A DNA stretch of 64,000 nt from Aurantibacter aestuarii (GTDB lineage: Bacteria; Bacteroidota; Bacteroidia; Flavobacteriales; Flavobacteriaceae), in the NCBI RefSeq assembly GCF_003008425.1, contig NZ_PXOQ01000007.1:706419-770418 (forward strand), read 5' to 3'. Below the pieces are notes generated by a model. That model was not told the origin of the DNA. It did no database searches and saw only the letters and a list, made by a program, of their open reading frames with translations. Shown piece by piece: positions 50,662-60,106 of the stretch. The position numbers and the translations under genes were made by a program. How positions within the stretch are numbered: position 1 is the stretch's first letter; each line of letters begins with the position of its first letter.

Positions 50662-53418
50662 ATGGATAAATACTCCTTTTTAAACGCAGCCCACACAGCA
50701 TACTTTGCTGATTTATACGACCAATATTTAAAAAACCCAGATTCTGTAGAACCTAGCTGGAGAGCCTTTTTTCAAGGTTACGACTTCGGTAGTGAAAACT
50801 ATGGTTTTGATACGGAAATTGTAGATGGTGTCACCACTCAAATTCCAGAACATGTTCAAAAAGAATTTCAAGTTATTAAACTTATAGATGGTTATAGAAA
50901 CAGAGGTCATTTGTTTACAAAAACCAATCCCGTTAGAGAGCGTCGTAAATATGCGCCTACTTTAGAGCTAGAAAACTTTGGTTTATCACAATCGGATTTA
51001 ACTACGGTATTTAATGCAGGAGAAATTTTAGGGATTGGGTCACAATCTTTACAAGAAATTATCAACCATTTAGAACGTATTTATTGTGATTCTATTGGTG
51101 TAGAGTATATGTATATTAGAAAGCCTGAAGAAATAAAATATATTCAGGATAAATTAAATATTAACGACAATCAACCCAAATTTTCTTCAGACCAGAAGAA
51201 ACATATATTAAAAAAATTAAACGAAGCCGTTTCCTTTGAAAGCTTTTTGCATACTAAATATGTTGGGCAAAAACGATTTTCTTTAGAAGGTGGAGAATCT
51301 TTAATTCCAGGTTTAGATGCTTTAATTGAAAAAGCAGCCGAGGTAGGTGTTAAAGAATTTGTTATGGGTATGGCTCACCGTGGTCGTTTAAGTACCTTAA
51401 CAAATATATTTGGAAAATCGGCTAAAGATATCTTTAGTGAATTTGATGGTAAAGATTACGAACAAGAAGTCTTTGATGGTGATGTAAAATATCACTTAGG
51501 CTGGACAAGTGAACGTAATACCGAATCGGGTAAAGCTATAAAATTAAGTATTGCACCCAATCCATCTCACTTAGAAACAGTTGGAGCCGTAGTAGAAGGT
51601 ATTGTTAGAGCAAAACAAGATAAACTATACAGCGACAATTTCAGCCAAGTGCTTCCTATTGTTGTTCATGGTGATGCAGCTATCGCCGGACAAGGGTTAG
51701 TTTACGAAATTGTACAAATGGCACAATTAGATGGCTACAAAACAAACGGAACTATTCACATAGTTGTAAATAATCAGGTTGGTTTTACTACCAATTATTT
51801 AGATGCACGTTCAAGTACTTACTGTACGGATATTGCAAAAGTAACGCTTTCTCCTGTGTTACACGTTAATGCAGACGATGCAGAAGCTGTGGTTCATGCC
51901 ATGCTATTTGCTTTAGACTTTAGAATGAAGTTTAAGCGTGATGTGTTTATTGATTTATTAGGTTATAGAAAATATGGGCATAATGAAGGTGACGAACCTC
52001 GTTTTACCCAGCCGAAATTATATAAAGCTATTTCTAAACACGATAACCCACGAGATATTTACGCTCAAAAGCTTTTAGCAGAAAAAGTAATAGACTCGGG
52101 TTATGTAAAGCAGCTAGAAAACGATTATAAGTCTAAGTTAGAAGAGAATTTAGAAGATTCTCGTAAAGAAGATAAAACTGTAATTACACCATTCATGCAA
52201 AGTGAATGGGAAAACTTTGTTAGGGTTGATGAAACCGAAATGATGAAGGATGTAGATACAACAACTTCTAAAGAGACTTTAGAGCAAATTACTAAAGTCA
52301 TTTCAAACTTACCTAAAGACAAGAAGTTTATTCGTAAAATTGAAAGATTAATAGAGTCTAGACAAACCATGTTTGAAGAAAACAAACTGGATTGGGCTAT
52401 GGCAGAGCATTTAGCTTATGGAACTTTATTAAAAGAAGGTTATGATGTTCGTATCTCTGGACAAGATGTTGAGCGTGGTACATTCTCTCATAGACATGCA
52501 GTCGTTAAGGTAGAAGATAGCGAAGAAGAAATTGTACTTTTAAACCAATTAGGTGGTGAACAGGGACGATTCAATATATTTAATTCACTACTATCCGAAT
52601 ATGGTGTAGTTGGTTTTGATTATGGTTATGCTATGGCAAATCCAAAAGCCTTAACCATTTGGGAAGCTCAATTTGGAGATTTCAGTAATGGTGCTCAGAT
52701 CATGATAGACCAGTATATTTCGGCTGGTGAAGATAAGTGGAAAACACAAAATGGTTTAGTCATGTTATTGCCTCACGGGTATGAAGGTCAAGGTGCAGAG
52801 CACTCTTCTGCTCGTATGGAGCGTTATTTACAGTTGTGTGCTAAGGATAATATGTTTGTAGCTAATTGTACAAGCCCAGCAAATATGTTTCATTTGTTAA
52901 GAAGACAAATGTTAATTAATTACCGTAAGCCTCTAATTGTGTTTACACCAAAAAGTTTGTTACGTCACCCGAAATGTGTATCTACTATAGAAGAATTTGC
53001 AGGCGGAACATTCCAGACTTTAATTAATGAAACTGAAATAAAACCAGAAGACACTAAAACTTTAGTCTTTGTGTCTGGTAAGTTTTATTACGATTTGTTA
53101 GAGGAAAGAGAAAACTTAAATAGAACAGATGTTGCTTTAGTAAGAGTAGAGCAGTTGTTTCCATTACCTATAGATAAAATCAAAGAGGTCTTAGAGCAAT
53201 ATAAAAATGTAGAAGATGTGGTGTGGGCTCAAGAAGAACCAAGAAATATGGGTGCTTATGCACATATACTTATGCATTTAGAAGAAGCAAAACAATTTAG
53301 AGCTGTTAGCAGAAGACCTTATGGCGCTCCTGCGGCAGGAAGTTCAACAAGGTCCAAGAGACGTCATAAAGAAGTTATTGATTATGTATTTGATGCTTCT
53401 AAGAACAATCAACGATAA
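50662..53418 (+). CDS. odhA: 2-oxoglutarate dehydrogenase E1 component
   Basis: E1 of the oxoglutarate dehydrogenase complex decarboxylates 2-oxoglutarate with thiamine diphosphate in the TCA cycle. From the ATG at 50662 it has 918 residues. The N-terminal E2-binding segment DKYSFLNAAHTAYFADLYDQ leads to the SFLHTKYVGQKRFSLEGGES core and the ThDP site (GDAAIAGQGLVYE, NNQVGFTTNY). HGYEGQGAEHSSARMERYLQ near 720 and QEEPRNMGAYAHI near the end complete the pattern. The upstream in-frame ATG at 50593 precedes the -7 box and adds unlike sequence. E2 follows, after a small secreted-protein gene. Confidence 0.95.
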   Translation: MDKYSFLNAAHTAYFADLYDQYLKNPDSVEPSWRAFFQGYDFGSENYGFDTEIVDGVTTQIPEHVQKEFQVIKLIDGYRNRGHLFTKTNPVRERRKYAPTLELENFGLSQSDLTTVFNAGEILGIGSQSLQEIINHLERIYCDSIGVEYMYIRKPEEIKYIQDKLNINDNQPKFSSDQKKHILKKLNEAVSFESFLHTKYVGQKRFSLEGGESLIPGLDALIEKAAEVGVKEFVMGMAHRGRLSTLTNIFGKSAKDIFSEFDGKDYEQEVFDGDVKYHLGWTSERNTESGKAIKLSIAPNPSHLETVGAVVEGIVRAKQDKLYSDNFSQVLPIVVHGDAAIAGQGLVYEIVQMAQLDGYKTNGTIHIVVNNQVGFTTNYLDARSSTYCTDIAKVTLSPVLHVNADDAEAVVHAMLFALDFRMKFKRDVFIDLLGYRKYGHNEGDEPRFTQPKLYKAISKHDNPRDIYAQKLLAEKVIDSGYVKQLENDYKSKLEENLEDSRKEDKTVITPFMQSEWENFVRVDETEMMKDVDTTTSKETLEQITKVISNLPKDKKFIRKIERLIESRQTMFEENKLDWAMAEHLAYGTLLKEGYDVRISGQDVERGTFSHRHAVVKVEDSEEEIVLLNQLGGEQGRFNIFNSLLSEYGVVGFDYGYAMANPKALTIWEAQFGDFSNGAQIMIDQYISAGEDKWKTQNGLVMLLPHGYEGQGAEHSSARMERYLQLCAKDNMFVANCTSPANMFHLLRRQMLINYRKPLIVFTPKSLLRHPKCVSTIEEFAGGTFQTLINETEIKPEDTKTLVFVSGKFYYDLLEERENLNRTDVALVRVEQLFPLPIDKIKEVLEQYKNVEDVVWAQEEPRNMGAYAHILMHLEEAKQFRAVSRRPYGAPAAGSSTRSKRRHKEVIDYVFDASKNNQR

Positions 53419-53433
53419 TAAAATCATAGAATT

Positions 53434-53805
53434 ATGAAAAAAATCATCTTAATCTTAGCATTTTTAAGTCTTACAATTGGGTTCGCTCAAAATAAAAATA
53501 CTACAGACGCTAAAACTGTGAAAGCTTACACACAAGCTTTTAATGAACAGAATTTTGAATCTATTTTAAATTTATATTCTGAAACATCAAAAAAAGCAAC
53601 CTCATTAAATCGTATTAAATCTTACAACGAAAGACTTTTTAATACAACAGGGAAAATAAATACCATAAAATATTTAGGTAAAGATGCTAATGAATATCAG
53701 ATGTATGAAGTTTCATTAGAAAAGTCTAAAGCAGATGCACTTAATTTACATATTAAATTGAATGCAAAACATGAAATAGAGGATATATCCTTCAATAAAA
53801 AATAA
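53434..53805 (+). CDS. Small secreted protein between odhA and odhB
   Basis: A 123-residue protein with a clear signal peptide (1-19, ending IGFAQ) and a small alpha/beta mature part (AYTQAFNEQNFESILNLYSE, then strand-rich NEYQMYEVSLEKS). The start of the mature domain is like DUF3887/NTF2-type folds; I am not sure. It lies 15 bases after odhA and 27 bases before odhB, so it should be on the same transcript. A role in the cytoplasmic complex is unlikely for an exported protein. The cargo is unknown. Confidence 0.68.
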   Translation: MKKIILILAFLSLTIGFAQNKNTTDAKTVKAYTQAFNEQNFESILNLYSETSKKATSLNRIKSYNERLFNTTGKINTIKYLGKDANEYQMYEVSLEKSKADALNLHIKLNAKHEIEDISFNKK

Positions 53806-53832
53806 ACTAATACAACATAAAATTATAGAATA

Positions 53833-55080
53833 ATGATTTTAGAAATGAAAGTGCCTTCTCCAGGCGAGTCTATTACAGAAGTAGAAATAGCAGAATGGTT
53901 AGTAAAAGATGGTGATTATGTAGAGAAAGACCAAGCTATTGCTGAAGTAGATAGTGATAAAGCGACTCTAGAACTACCTGCAGAAGCGAGTGGAACTATA
54001 ACTCTTAAAGCTGAAGAAGGTGATGCTGTTGAGGTTGGGCAAGTAGTTTGTTTAATTGATACAAGTGCAGAAGCTCCAGCAAGCTCAACTTATGAAGGAG
54101 GCGATGAAGGTGGAAACGAAAATGCTGAAGCCGATATAGCTAAAGATCAAAAAGAAACAAAAAATACAGAGCCTAAAGCACCAAATCCAGATCAAAGTGT
54201 AAAATCTTCTGGAATTGCCAGTCCTGCAGCTAAGAAAATTTTAGCAGAAAAAGGAATTGAGGCTACAGCGGTATCTGGTACAGGTAAAGATGGACGTGTA
54301 ACAAAAGACGATGCAGTTAATGCAGTGCCAAGCATGGGAACTCCAACAGGTGGAAACCGTGGGACGTCTAGAAGTAAAATGTCTATGTTACGTCGTAAAG
54401 TTGCAGAGCGTTTAGTAGAAGCTAAAAATACAACTGCAATGTTAACCACATTTAATGAGGTTAATATGACGCCAATATTTAATTTACGTAATCAATATAA
54501 AGAAGAATTTAAATCTAAACATGGCGTAGGTTTAGGCTTTATGTCATTTTTTACTTTAGCAGTCGTTAGAGCTTTAAAATTATATCCTGCTGTAAATTCT
54601 ATGATAGATGGTAAGGAAATGTTGTCTTACGATTTTGTAGATGTATCTATTGCGGTATCTGGACCTAAAGGTTTAATGGTTCCTGTAATACGTAATGCAG
54701 AAAATTTAAGTTTTAGAGGTGTAGAGGCAGAAGTAAAACGTTTGGCTTTACGTGCTCGTGACGGGCAAATTACGGTAGATGAAATGACTGGTGGTACATT
54801 TACTATTTCTAATGGTGGTGTATTTGGTAGTATGTTATCTACTCCTATTATAAATCCTCCACAAAGTGGAATTTTAGGGATGCATAATATTATCGAGCGT
54901 CCAATCGCTGTAGATGGTAAAGTAGAAATTCACCCAATGATGTATGTGGCATTATCTTATGACCATAGAATTATTGACGGGAAAGAATCTGTAGGATTCT
55001 TGGTAGCAGTTAAAGAGGCTTTAGAAAGCCCAGAAGAATTGCTGATGGATGGAAATATTAAAAAAGCTTTAGAGCTTTAA
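53833..55080 (+). CDS. odhB: Dihydrolipoyllysine succinyltransferase (E2)
   Basis: E2 of the oxoglutarate dehydrogenase complex moves the succinyl group to CoA. The 415 residues hold a lipoyl domain with Lys43 in VDSDKATLE and an acidic linker (~85-125). A peripheral-subunit-binding domain follows (~130-165, [20 protein letters not shown]), then the catalytic domain with [14 protein letters not shown] and the active site H378-R-I-I-D382-G. It is the last gene of the odh unit, with a strong terminator shared with the convergent gene. Confidence 0.96.
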   Translation: MILEMKVPSPGESITEVEIAEWLVKDGDYVEKDQAIAEVDSDKATLELPAEASGTITLKAEEGDAVEVGQVVCLIDTSAEAPASSTYEGGDEGGNENAEADIAKDQKETKNTEPKAPNPDQSVKSSGIASPAAKKILAEKGIEATAVSGTGKDGRVTKDDAVNAVPSMGTPTGGNRGTSRSKMSMLRRKVAERLVEAKNTTAMLTTFNEVNMTPIFNLRNQYKEEFKSKHGVGLGFMSFFTLAVVRALKLYPAVNSMIDGKEMLSYDFVDVSIAVSGPKGLMVPVIRNAENLSFRGVEAEVKRLALRARDGQITVDEMTGGTFTISNGGVFGSMLSTPIINPPQSGILGMHNIIERPIAVDGKVEIHPMMYVALSYDHRIIDGKESVGFLVAVKEALESPEELLMDGNIKKALEL

Positions 55081-55095
55081 AATTTATAAAAGTTT

Positions 55096-55127
55096 AAAAA
55101 AGGTCTAATGTAAGTTAGGCCTTTTTT
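55096..55127. terminator. Terminator after odhB
   Basis: A 9-bp stem (AAGGTCTAA at 55100-55108 with TTAGGCCTT at 55115-55123, one T-G pair) plus flanking A and T runs. It overlaps the 3' end of the convergent retropepsin-like gene and can act in both directions. Confidence 0.85.
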
Positions 55128-55573
55128 GTTTTTAGTTTAAGGTATAAATACTTCTGACTATAATCTATAATTGCTTTAGATTTCTTTAAAACATCGGCAC
55201 CAATTATACCATCTACAGGTTGAGAATCGTGATTAATAAGTGCATTGTTTACATGACTTAAATCAAATAAAACAAGGGATAAATTGTTAAACTGCCACTT
55301 GCCAATTTTTAAAACATTTTTATTGGCGCTCTGTGTAAGCATATCGCTTGCGCCGGCTCCAGCAGCTTTAATTTGAGAGTCTTCAGCTAAAAGTTTAAAA
55401 TATTCAATGTTGTCAAACCCAACACAAGAGCTTGAGGCACCTGTGTCCAGAATAAAACTACCAACAACACCATTAATAGTAGCTTTAAATTCTAAATGAT
55501 TGGTAATGGTTTCTTTTAACTTAACTCTGGTGTAATTTTTAGATTCTAATAAGTCTTTTAAATCGTGATTCAT
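55115..55573 (-). CDS. Retropepsin-like aspartic protease domain protein
   Basis: A 152-residue protein made of one retropepsin-fold domain. The active-site motif is ILDTGASSS (Asp43) and the second conserved block is GIIGADVLKKSKAIIDY. Retropepsins work as dimers, so one motif per chain is normal. There is no signal peptide, so it should be cytoplasmic or, less likely, exported by other means. Substrates are unknown in this group. It converges on odhB and its last codons lie in the shared terminator. Confidence 0.82.
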   Translation of the reverse strand: MNHDLKDLLESKNYTRVKLKETITNHLEFKATINGVVGSFILDTGASSSCVGFDNIEYFKLLAEDSQIKAAGAGASDMLTQSANKNVLKIGKWQFNNLSLVLFDLSHVNNALINHDSQPVDGIIGADVLKKSKAIIDYSQKYLYLKLKTKKA

Positions 55574-55697
55574 AGTCTATAAAATTCGATATAAAAATAC
55601 ATTAAAATTAAGAGCTGTTTAAGGTAATTAAAGGATTTAACGAATAAAATTATCAAGAGAATAGCTATACCAAACTATGATTTTATATTTTTACTTC

Positions 55698-56465
55698 ATG
55701 ATAATTACAGACACACATACACATTTATATAGCGAAGCATTTTCCGAAGATCAAGATGAAATGATTCAAAGAGCATTAGATGCCAATGTTAAGCGTTTTT
55801 TTATACCGGCAATAGACTCTACGTACACCAAATCTATGTTGGATTTACAAAAAAAATATCCAGAACATGTATACTTAATGATGGGATTTCACCCCACGCA
55901 TGTTAAAGAGAATTATCTGGATGAATTAGCTCATGTAGAAGAAATGCTAGAAACTCATAAGTTTTATGCAGTAGGCGAAATTGGTATTGATTTATATTGG
56001 GATAAAACGACTTTAGAGATACAGCAGAAGGCATTTAAACATCAGATAAAACTGGCTAAAAAATATAAATTACCCATAGTCATTCATTGCCGTGATGCGT
56101 TTGATGAGGTCTTTGAAGTATTAGAATCTGAAAAAGGAGATGATTTATTTGGTATTTTTCATTGCTTTACGGGCAATTTAGAACAGGCTAAACAAGCAAT
56201 ATCTTATAATATGGCATTAGGTATTGGTGGTGTGGTAACATTTAAAAATGGTAAAATAGATCAGTTTTTAAATGAAATTGATTTAAAACATATTGTTTTG
56301 GAAACAGATTCGCCATATTTGGCACCAAAACCTTTCAGAGGGAAACGTAACGAAAGTGCTTACATTGCAAATGTATTAGATAAATTAGCAGACATTTATT
56401 CGATTTCAGCTGAAACTATTGCCGACCTAACTACAGAAAATTCAAAAGCTATCTTTAAAATATAA
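55698..56465 (+). CDS. TatD-family metal-dependent DNase
   Basis: A 255-residue TIM-barrel hydrolase of the TatD group, which has 3'-5' exonuclease activity in studied members. Metal ligands include the THTH motif (H7, H9), EIGIDLYWD, HCRDAFDEV, FHCFTGNLEQA and ETDSPYLAPKPFRGKRNE. The ATG at 55698 gives the standard MIITDTHTHLY start; an in-frame ATG seven codons upstream (55677) adds only MILYFYF and is rejected. The gene is followed after 3 bases by the asparaginase gene. Confidence 0.92.
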   Translation: MIITDTHTHLYSEAFSEDQDEMIQRALDANVKRFFIPAIDSTYTKSMLDLQKKYPEHVYLMMGFHPTHVKENYLDELAHVEEMLETHKFYAVGEIGIDLYWDKTTLEIQQKAFKHQIKLAKKYKLPIVIHCRDAFDEVFEVLESEKGDDLFGIFHCFTGNLEQAKQAISYNMALGIGGVVTFKNGKIDQFLNEIDLKHIVLETDSPYLAPKPFRGKRNESAYIANVLDKLADIYSISAETIADLTTENSKAIFKI

Positions 56466-56468
56466 TTT

Positions 56469-57500
56469 ATGACTCAAACGTCTTCAAAAATTTTACTTAT
56501 TTATACAGGTGGAACCATTGGTATGATAAAAGATGCCGATACAGGTGCTTTAAGAGCTTTTGACTTTAATAATTTACTTTTGCGAATTCCAGAGTTAAAA
56601 TTATTAGAATGTGATATAGAAACACTTTCTTTTGAAGAGCCTATAGATTCTAGTAATATGAATCCAGATTGCTGGATAGAAATTGCAGAAGTTATAGAAT
56701 TAAATTATCATAAGTTTGACGGCTTCGTTATTCTGCATGGAAGTGATACCATGAGTTATTCGGCATCTGCTTTGAGCTTTATGCTAGAAAACCTAGGTAA
56801 ACCAGTTATTTTTACAGGTTCTCAATTACCTATAGGAGATTTACGAACCGATGCCAAGGAAAATTTAATAACCTCAATTCAATTGGCGGCTCTTAAGAAA
56901 AATGACGCGCCAGTTATTAAAGAAGTAGGTCTATATTTTGAATATAAACTCTACCGAGGTAATAGAACAACCAAAATAAATGCTGAACATTTTGAGGCAT
57001 TTGCAAGTTTAAATTATCCTGAATTGGCCGAGTCTGGAGTGCATTTAAAAGTAAATAAAAAACAGTTGTTTAAACCAGTTACTCATGATGGACTCATAGT
57101 TCATAAAACTCTAGAAACAAATATCGCTCTTGTAAAGTTGTTTCCAGGAATAACTGCTGAAGTTTTAACGAGTATATTTAACACTAAAGGATTAAAAGGA
57201 GTTATTTTAGAGACTTACGGGTCTGGAAACTGCTCAACAGAAAAATGGTTTTTAAGACTGTTAAAAAATGCCATAGAAAAAGATATAGCAATTATAAATG
57301 TAACCCAATGTTCTGGAGGAAGTGTAGCTATGGGACAATATGAGACTAGTGAAAAACTAACAAAAATTGGTCTTATATCTGGAAAAGATATTACAACTGA
57401 AGCTGCTTTATGCAAATTAATGTATTTGCTACCAAAACAATTAGATAAAGTAGCCTTTAAAACGGCATTTCAGAATGATTTAAGAGGAGAAATGTCTTAA
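56469..57500 (+). CDS. ansA: Type I (cytoplasmic) asparaginase
   Basis: Asparaginase splits asparagine to aspartate and ammonia. The 343 residues show both threonine motifs, IYTGGTIGM (Thr16) and LHGSDTMSYSASALSFML, and the NVTQCSGGSVAMGQYE block near 275. There is no signal peptide, so it is the cytoplasmic, lower-affinity type by comparison with family members. It is 3 bases behind the TatD gene and probably cotranscribed; the two have no clear shared role. An inverted repeat lies behind it at 57532-57553. Confidence 0.92.
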   Translation: MTQTSSKILLIYTGGTIGMIKDADTGALRAFDFNNLLLRIPELKLLECDIETLSFEEPIDSSNMNPDCWIEIAEVIELNYHKFDGFVILHGSDTMSYSASALSFMLENLGKPVIFTGSQLPIGDLRTDAKENLITSIQLAALKKNDAPVIKEVGLYFEYKLYRGNRTTKINAEHFEAFASLNYPELAESGVHLKVNKKQLFKPVTHDGLIVHKTLETNIALVKLFPGITAEVLTSIFNTKGLKGVILETYGSGNCSTEKWFLRLLKNAIEKDIAIINVTQCSGGSVAMGQYETSEKLTKIGLISGKDITTEAALCKLMYLLPKQLDKVAFKTAFQNDLRGEMS

Positions 57501-57531
57501 ACGGCACTTTTATGAAGACTTTAGCGTAAAA

Positions 57532-57553
57532 AGCAAATTTTAGTAAATTTGCT
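57532..57553 (+). terminator. Possible terminator after ansA
   Basis: A 9-bp perfect inverted repeat (AGCAAATTT, loop TAGT, AAATTTGCT) follows the ansA stop by 31 bases. It has no T tract, so the call is weak. Confidence 0.4.
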
Positions 57554-57631
57554 AAACCGCTACCTTATAGCCTAATAAATACGAGTAAGTTTATTTTAAG
57601 TAGGATTTAACATCAAAAAAAGCTGTATTTT

Positions 57632-57639
57632 TATTTTTG
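57632..57639 (+). promoter_or_regulatory. -7 element upstream of exbB
   Basis: TATTTTTG matches TAnnTTTG, 67 bases before the exbB start. No clear -33 box. Confidence 0.4.
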
Positions 57640-57706
57640 AACACAAATTTTTATATCTTTAGCACTTTAAATCAATAAAATTAAGAACAATTTAAGAACG
57701 ACAACA

Positions 57707-58480
57707 ATGAAAAGATTTTTTTCAATTTTAGCTATAACCTTATTAATGGCTATAGGATCAACAGTTAACGCAACAACAACGACTAGTTTAGCTACAACGG
57801 TTGCAACAATTCAAGATGATGCTTCACAAGATGATGCACCAGAAGAAAAATTAGGATTTCACCAAGAGCTTAAAAAGCGTTTTATTGAAGGTGGACCAGG
57901 ATTTATGGGGATTGTATTATTATGTTTAATTCTAGGTTTAGCTATTGCTATTGAAAGAATTATCTTTTTAAATTTATCTACAACAAACACTAAGAAATTA
58001 ACTCAAGATGTAGAAGATGCATTAAATTCTGGTGGTATTGAAGCGGCTAAAGAAGTATGTCGTAATACAAAAGGACCAGTTGCCTCTATTTACTACCAAG
58101 GTTTAGATAGAGCTAACGAAAGTTTAGATTCTGCTGAGAAAGCTGTTGTTGCTTACGGCGGAGTTCAAATGGGACAGTTAGAGAAAAACGTTTCTTGGAT
58201 CTCTTTATTTATCGCATTAGCTCCAATGTTAGGGTTCATGGGTACAGTAATTGGTATGATTCAAGCATTCGATAAAATTGAAGCAGCAGGAGATATGCAA
58301 CCATCTTTAGTAGCTGGAGGTATTAAAGTCGCTTTATTAACAACAGTATTTGGTTTAATTGTTGCAATTATCCTACAAATATTTTACAATTATATTATTG
58401 CTAAAATTGACAGTATCGTTAACGATATGGAAGATGCTTCTATTACGTTAATTGACATGTTAACTAAGTACAAAAAATAA
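57707..58480 (+). CDS. exbB: MotA/TolQ/ExbB proton-channel protein
   Basis: A 257-residue inner-membrane protein of the ExbB/TolQ family, the proton channel that with ExbD energises TonB (or the Tol system). It has an N-terminal hydrophobic segment (~1-22, signal-like), TM ~66-86 (FMGIVLLCLILGLAIAIER), and TMs near 160-180 and 205-225. The last two carry the conserved FIALAPMLGFMGTVIGMIQAF and ALLTTVFGLIVAIILQI blocks. It leads a four-gene unit with two exbD genes, so TonB-type energising for receptors such as those in this window is the simplest reading. Confidence 0.92.
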   Translation: MKRFFSILAITLLMAIGSTVNATTTTSLATTVATIQDDASQDDAPEEKLGFHQELKKRFIEGGPGFMGIVLLCLILGLAIAIERIIFLNLSTTNTKKLTQDVEDALNSGGIEAAKEVCRNTKGPVASIYYQGLDRANESLDSAEKAVVAYGGVQMGQLEKNVSWISLFIALAPMLGFMGTVIGMIQAFDKIEAAGDMQPSLVAGGIKVALLTTVFGLIVAIILQIFYNYIIAKIDSIVNDMEDASITLIDMLTKYKK

Positions 58481-58505
58481 TATAATTTAAATTTAAACTC
58501 ACGTT

Positions 58506-58946
58506 ATGAATTCACAAAAAATAATTACTCTGGTTGCAGCCATAGTAGGCGTTATATCTATCGTCTTCTTAGGTTCAATCATTGGTGCTGGCGATGAGGC
58601 AGTAAAAGCTGGCGAGGCTAGCACTTCGGTTAATACATTTATGTATATTGCTTATGCAGTTTTAGCCATCACATTGGTTTTAGTTGTATTATTTACTTTA
58701 AAAAATGTATTTACAAATACTTCAGGACTAAAAAATACGTTAATAGGAGTAGGAGCATTTATCGTAGTACTTGTTATTGCTTATGCAGTTTCAGGTGGAG
58801 ATACAATGACCTACAAGTATAACGGATTAGTAGCTACAAGCGGAGAATCTACAATGGTTGGCGCAGGATTAGTTGCTTTTTACATATTAATAGTAGTTGC
58901 TGCTGTCGCAATGATGTTAGGTGGCGCACGAAAAATGTTTAAATAA
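58506..58946 (+). CDS. Four-helix membrane protein between exbB and exbD
   Basis: A 146-residue polytopic protein with about four hydrophobic helices (~5-27, 46-66, 77-97, 118-140) and a small loop with GGDTMTYKYNGLVATSGES. I do not recognise a named family. It begins 25 bases after exbB and ends 2 bases before exbD, so it is surely expressed with them. Position suggests an accessory part of the proton channel complex, but no motif proves it. Confidence 0.78.
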   Translation: MNSQKIITLVAAIVGVISIVFLGSIIGAGDEAVKAGEASTSVNTFMYIAYAVLAITLVLVVLFTLKNVFTNTSGLKNTLIGVGAFIVVLVIAYAVSGGDTMTYKYNGLVATSGESTMVGAGLVAFYILIVVAAVAMMLGGARKMFK

Positions 58947-58948
58947 TT

Positions 58949-59551
58949 ATGGCAAAAAGATCAGCACCAGAAGTTAATGCAGGCTCTATGGCTGACATTG
59001 CCTTCTTATTACTAATTTTCTTCTTAGTGACTACAACTATTGAGGTAGATTCTGGTATAAATTCTAAATTACCACCAGATATTCCACCACCAGATGTAAA
59101 AATTAAGCAGAAAAATATTTTCACAGTAGAGATTAGTAAAGACAATCAACTACTAGTTGAAGAGAATTTAATGAAGATGAAAGACCTTAAGGCTGCCGCT
59201 ATCGCATTTATTGACAATGGTGGAGGACAAGGTGATGCTGCATGTAGTTATTGTAGAGGTGCTAAAGACCCAGCATCTTCAGATAACCCTACAAAAGCAA
59301 TTGTTTCTATTCAAAATAAAAGAGGAACGAGTTACGAAACGTTTATTACAGCTTACGACCAATTAGCTAGTGCGTATTCTGAATTAAGAAACAGATTAGC
59401 ACAACAGTTATATAATCGTAGTTTTGATGAGATGGATAAATCTTATAATGACACGAAATCTTCTGAGTTTAAGAGTGAAAAGCTTAAAGCTAAAATAGAT
59501 AACATTAAGGATAAATATCCTCGAATCATCTCTAAAGCAGAACCTAAATAA
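58949..59551 (+). CDS. exbD: ExbD/TolR-family protein with a CxxC periplasmic insert
   Basis: A 200-residue ExbD/TolR protein: one N-terminal TM (~14-32) with the essential Asp16 (SMADIAFLLLIFFLVTT), a proline-rich linker (KLPPDIPPPD) and a periplasmic domain. It is longer than normal ExbD (~140). The extra part has a CSYC motif (C99, C102) after a glycine-rich turn, and a helical, lysine-rich tail of ~70 residues. A second exbD follows 10 bases later, so the complex may use two different ExbD chains. Confidence 0.92.
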   Translation: MAKRSAPEVNAGSMADIAFLLLIFFLVTTTIEVDSGINSKLPPDIPPPDVKIKQKNIFTVEISKDNQLLVEENLMKMKDLKAAAIAFIDNGGGQGDAACSYCRGAKDPASSDNPTKAIVSIQNKRGTSYETFITAYDQLASAYSELRNRLAQQLYNRSFDEMDKSYNDTKSSEFKSEKLKAKIDNIKDKYPRIISKAEPK

Positions 59552-59561
59552 AAAACAGATT

Positions 59562-60032
59562 ATGTCAAAATTTAAAAAGAAAGGTAACAATGAGTTACCA
59601 GCTATTTCTACAGCATCTTTACCAGATATTGTATTTATGCTTTTATTCTTCTTTATGGTGGCAACTGTAATGAGAGATAACAGCTTAAAAATTAAAAATA
59701 ACTTACCTTCTGCTAAAGAAGTTGAAAAACTTGACAAAAAGAATTTGGTAATGTTTATTTATGCTGGAGCTCCAAGTGATGCTTATAAAAATGCAGGTGA
59801 TGAGCCACGTATTCAGTTAAATGATAAATTTGCAGACGTTAAAGATATCGCTGCTTTTATTGCTGCTGAAAGAGCCACAAAACGTGAAGAGGAAATACCT
59901 CTTTTAACTACTGCATTAAAAGTCGATAAAGAAACCAATATGGGATTAGTATCAGACATTGAGCAGGAATTACGTAAAGTCAATGCATTAAAATTAAATT
60001 ACACTACAAAAAAAGGTAGTGCTTTAAAATAA
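59562..60032 (+). CDS. exbD: Second ExbD/TolR-family protein
   Basis: A 156-residue ExbD-like protein with one TM (~19-40, SLPDIVFMLLFFFMVATVM) carrying the essential Asp22. The periplasmic domain follows, with LKIKNNLPSAKEV and a final helix-strand part (VSDIEQELRKVNALKLNY). It is shorter than the first ExbD and lacks the CxxC insert. It is the last gene of the energising unit, followed by a strong terminator. Confidence 0.92.
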   Translation: MSKFKKKGNNELPAISTASLPDIVFMLLFFFMVATVMRDNSLKIKNNLPSAKEVEKLDKKNLVMFIYAGAPSDAYKNAGDEPRIQLNDKFADVKDIAAFIAAERATKREEEIPLLTTALKVDKETNMGLVSDIEQELRKVNALKLNYTTKKGSALK

Positions 60033-60053
60033 TTTAATTTATCTTAATTTTAT

Positions 60054-60093
60054 AAAAAGACGTTTTGTGTATGCAAAGCGTCTTTTGTTTTTA
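60054..60093 (+). terminator. Terminator after the exbB-exbD unit
   Basis: A 13-bp stem (AAAAGACG plus TTTTG, with CAAAG plus CGTCTTTT, one G-T pair) has a 6-base loop and a T-rich tail. Confidence 0.85.
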
Positions 60094-60106
60094 AAATAGT
60101 ACTCCT

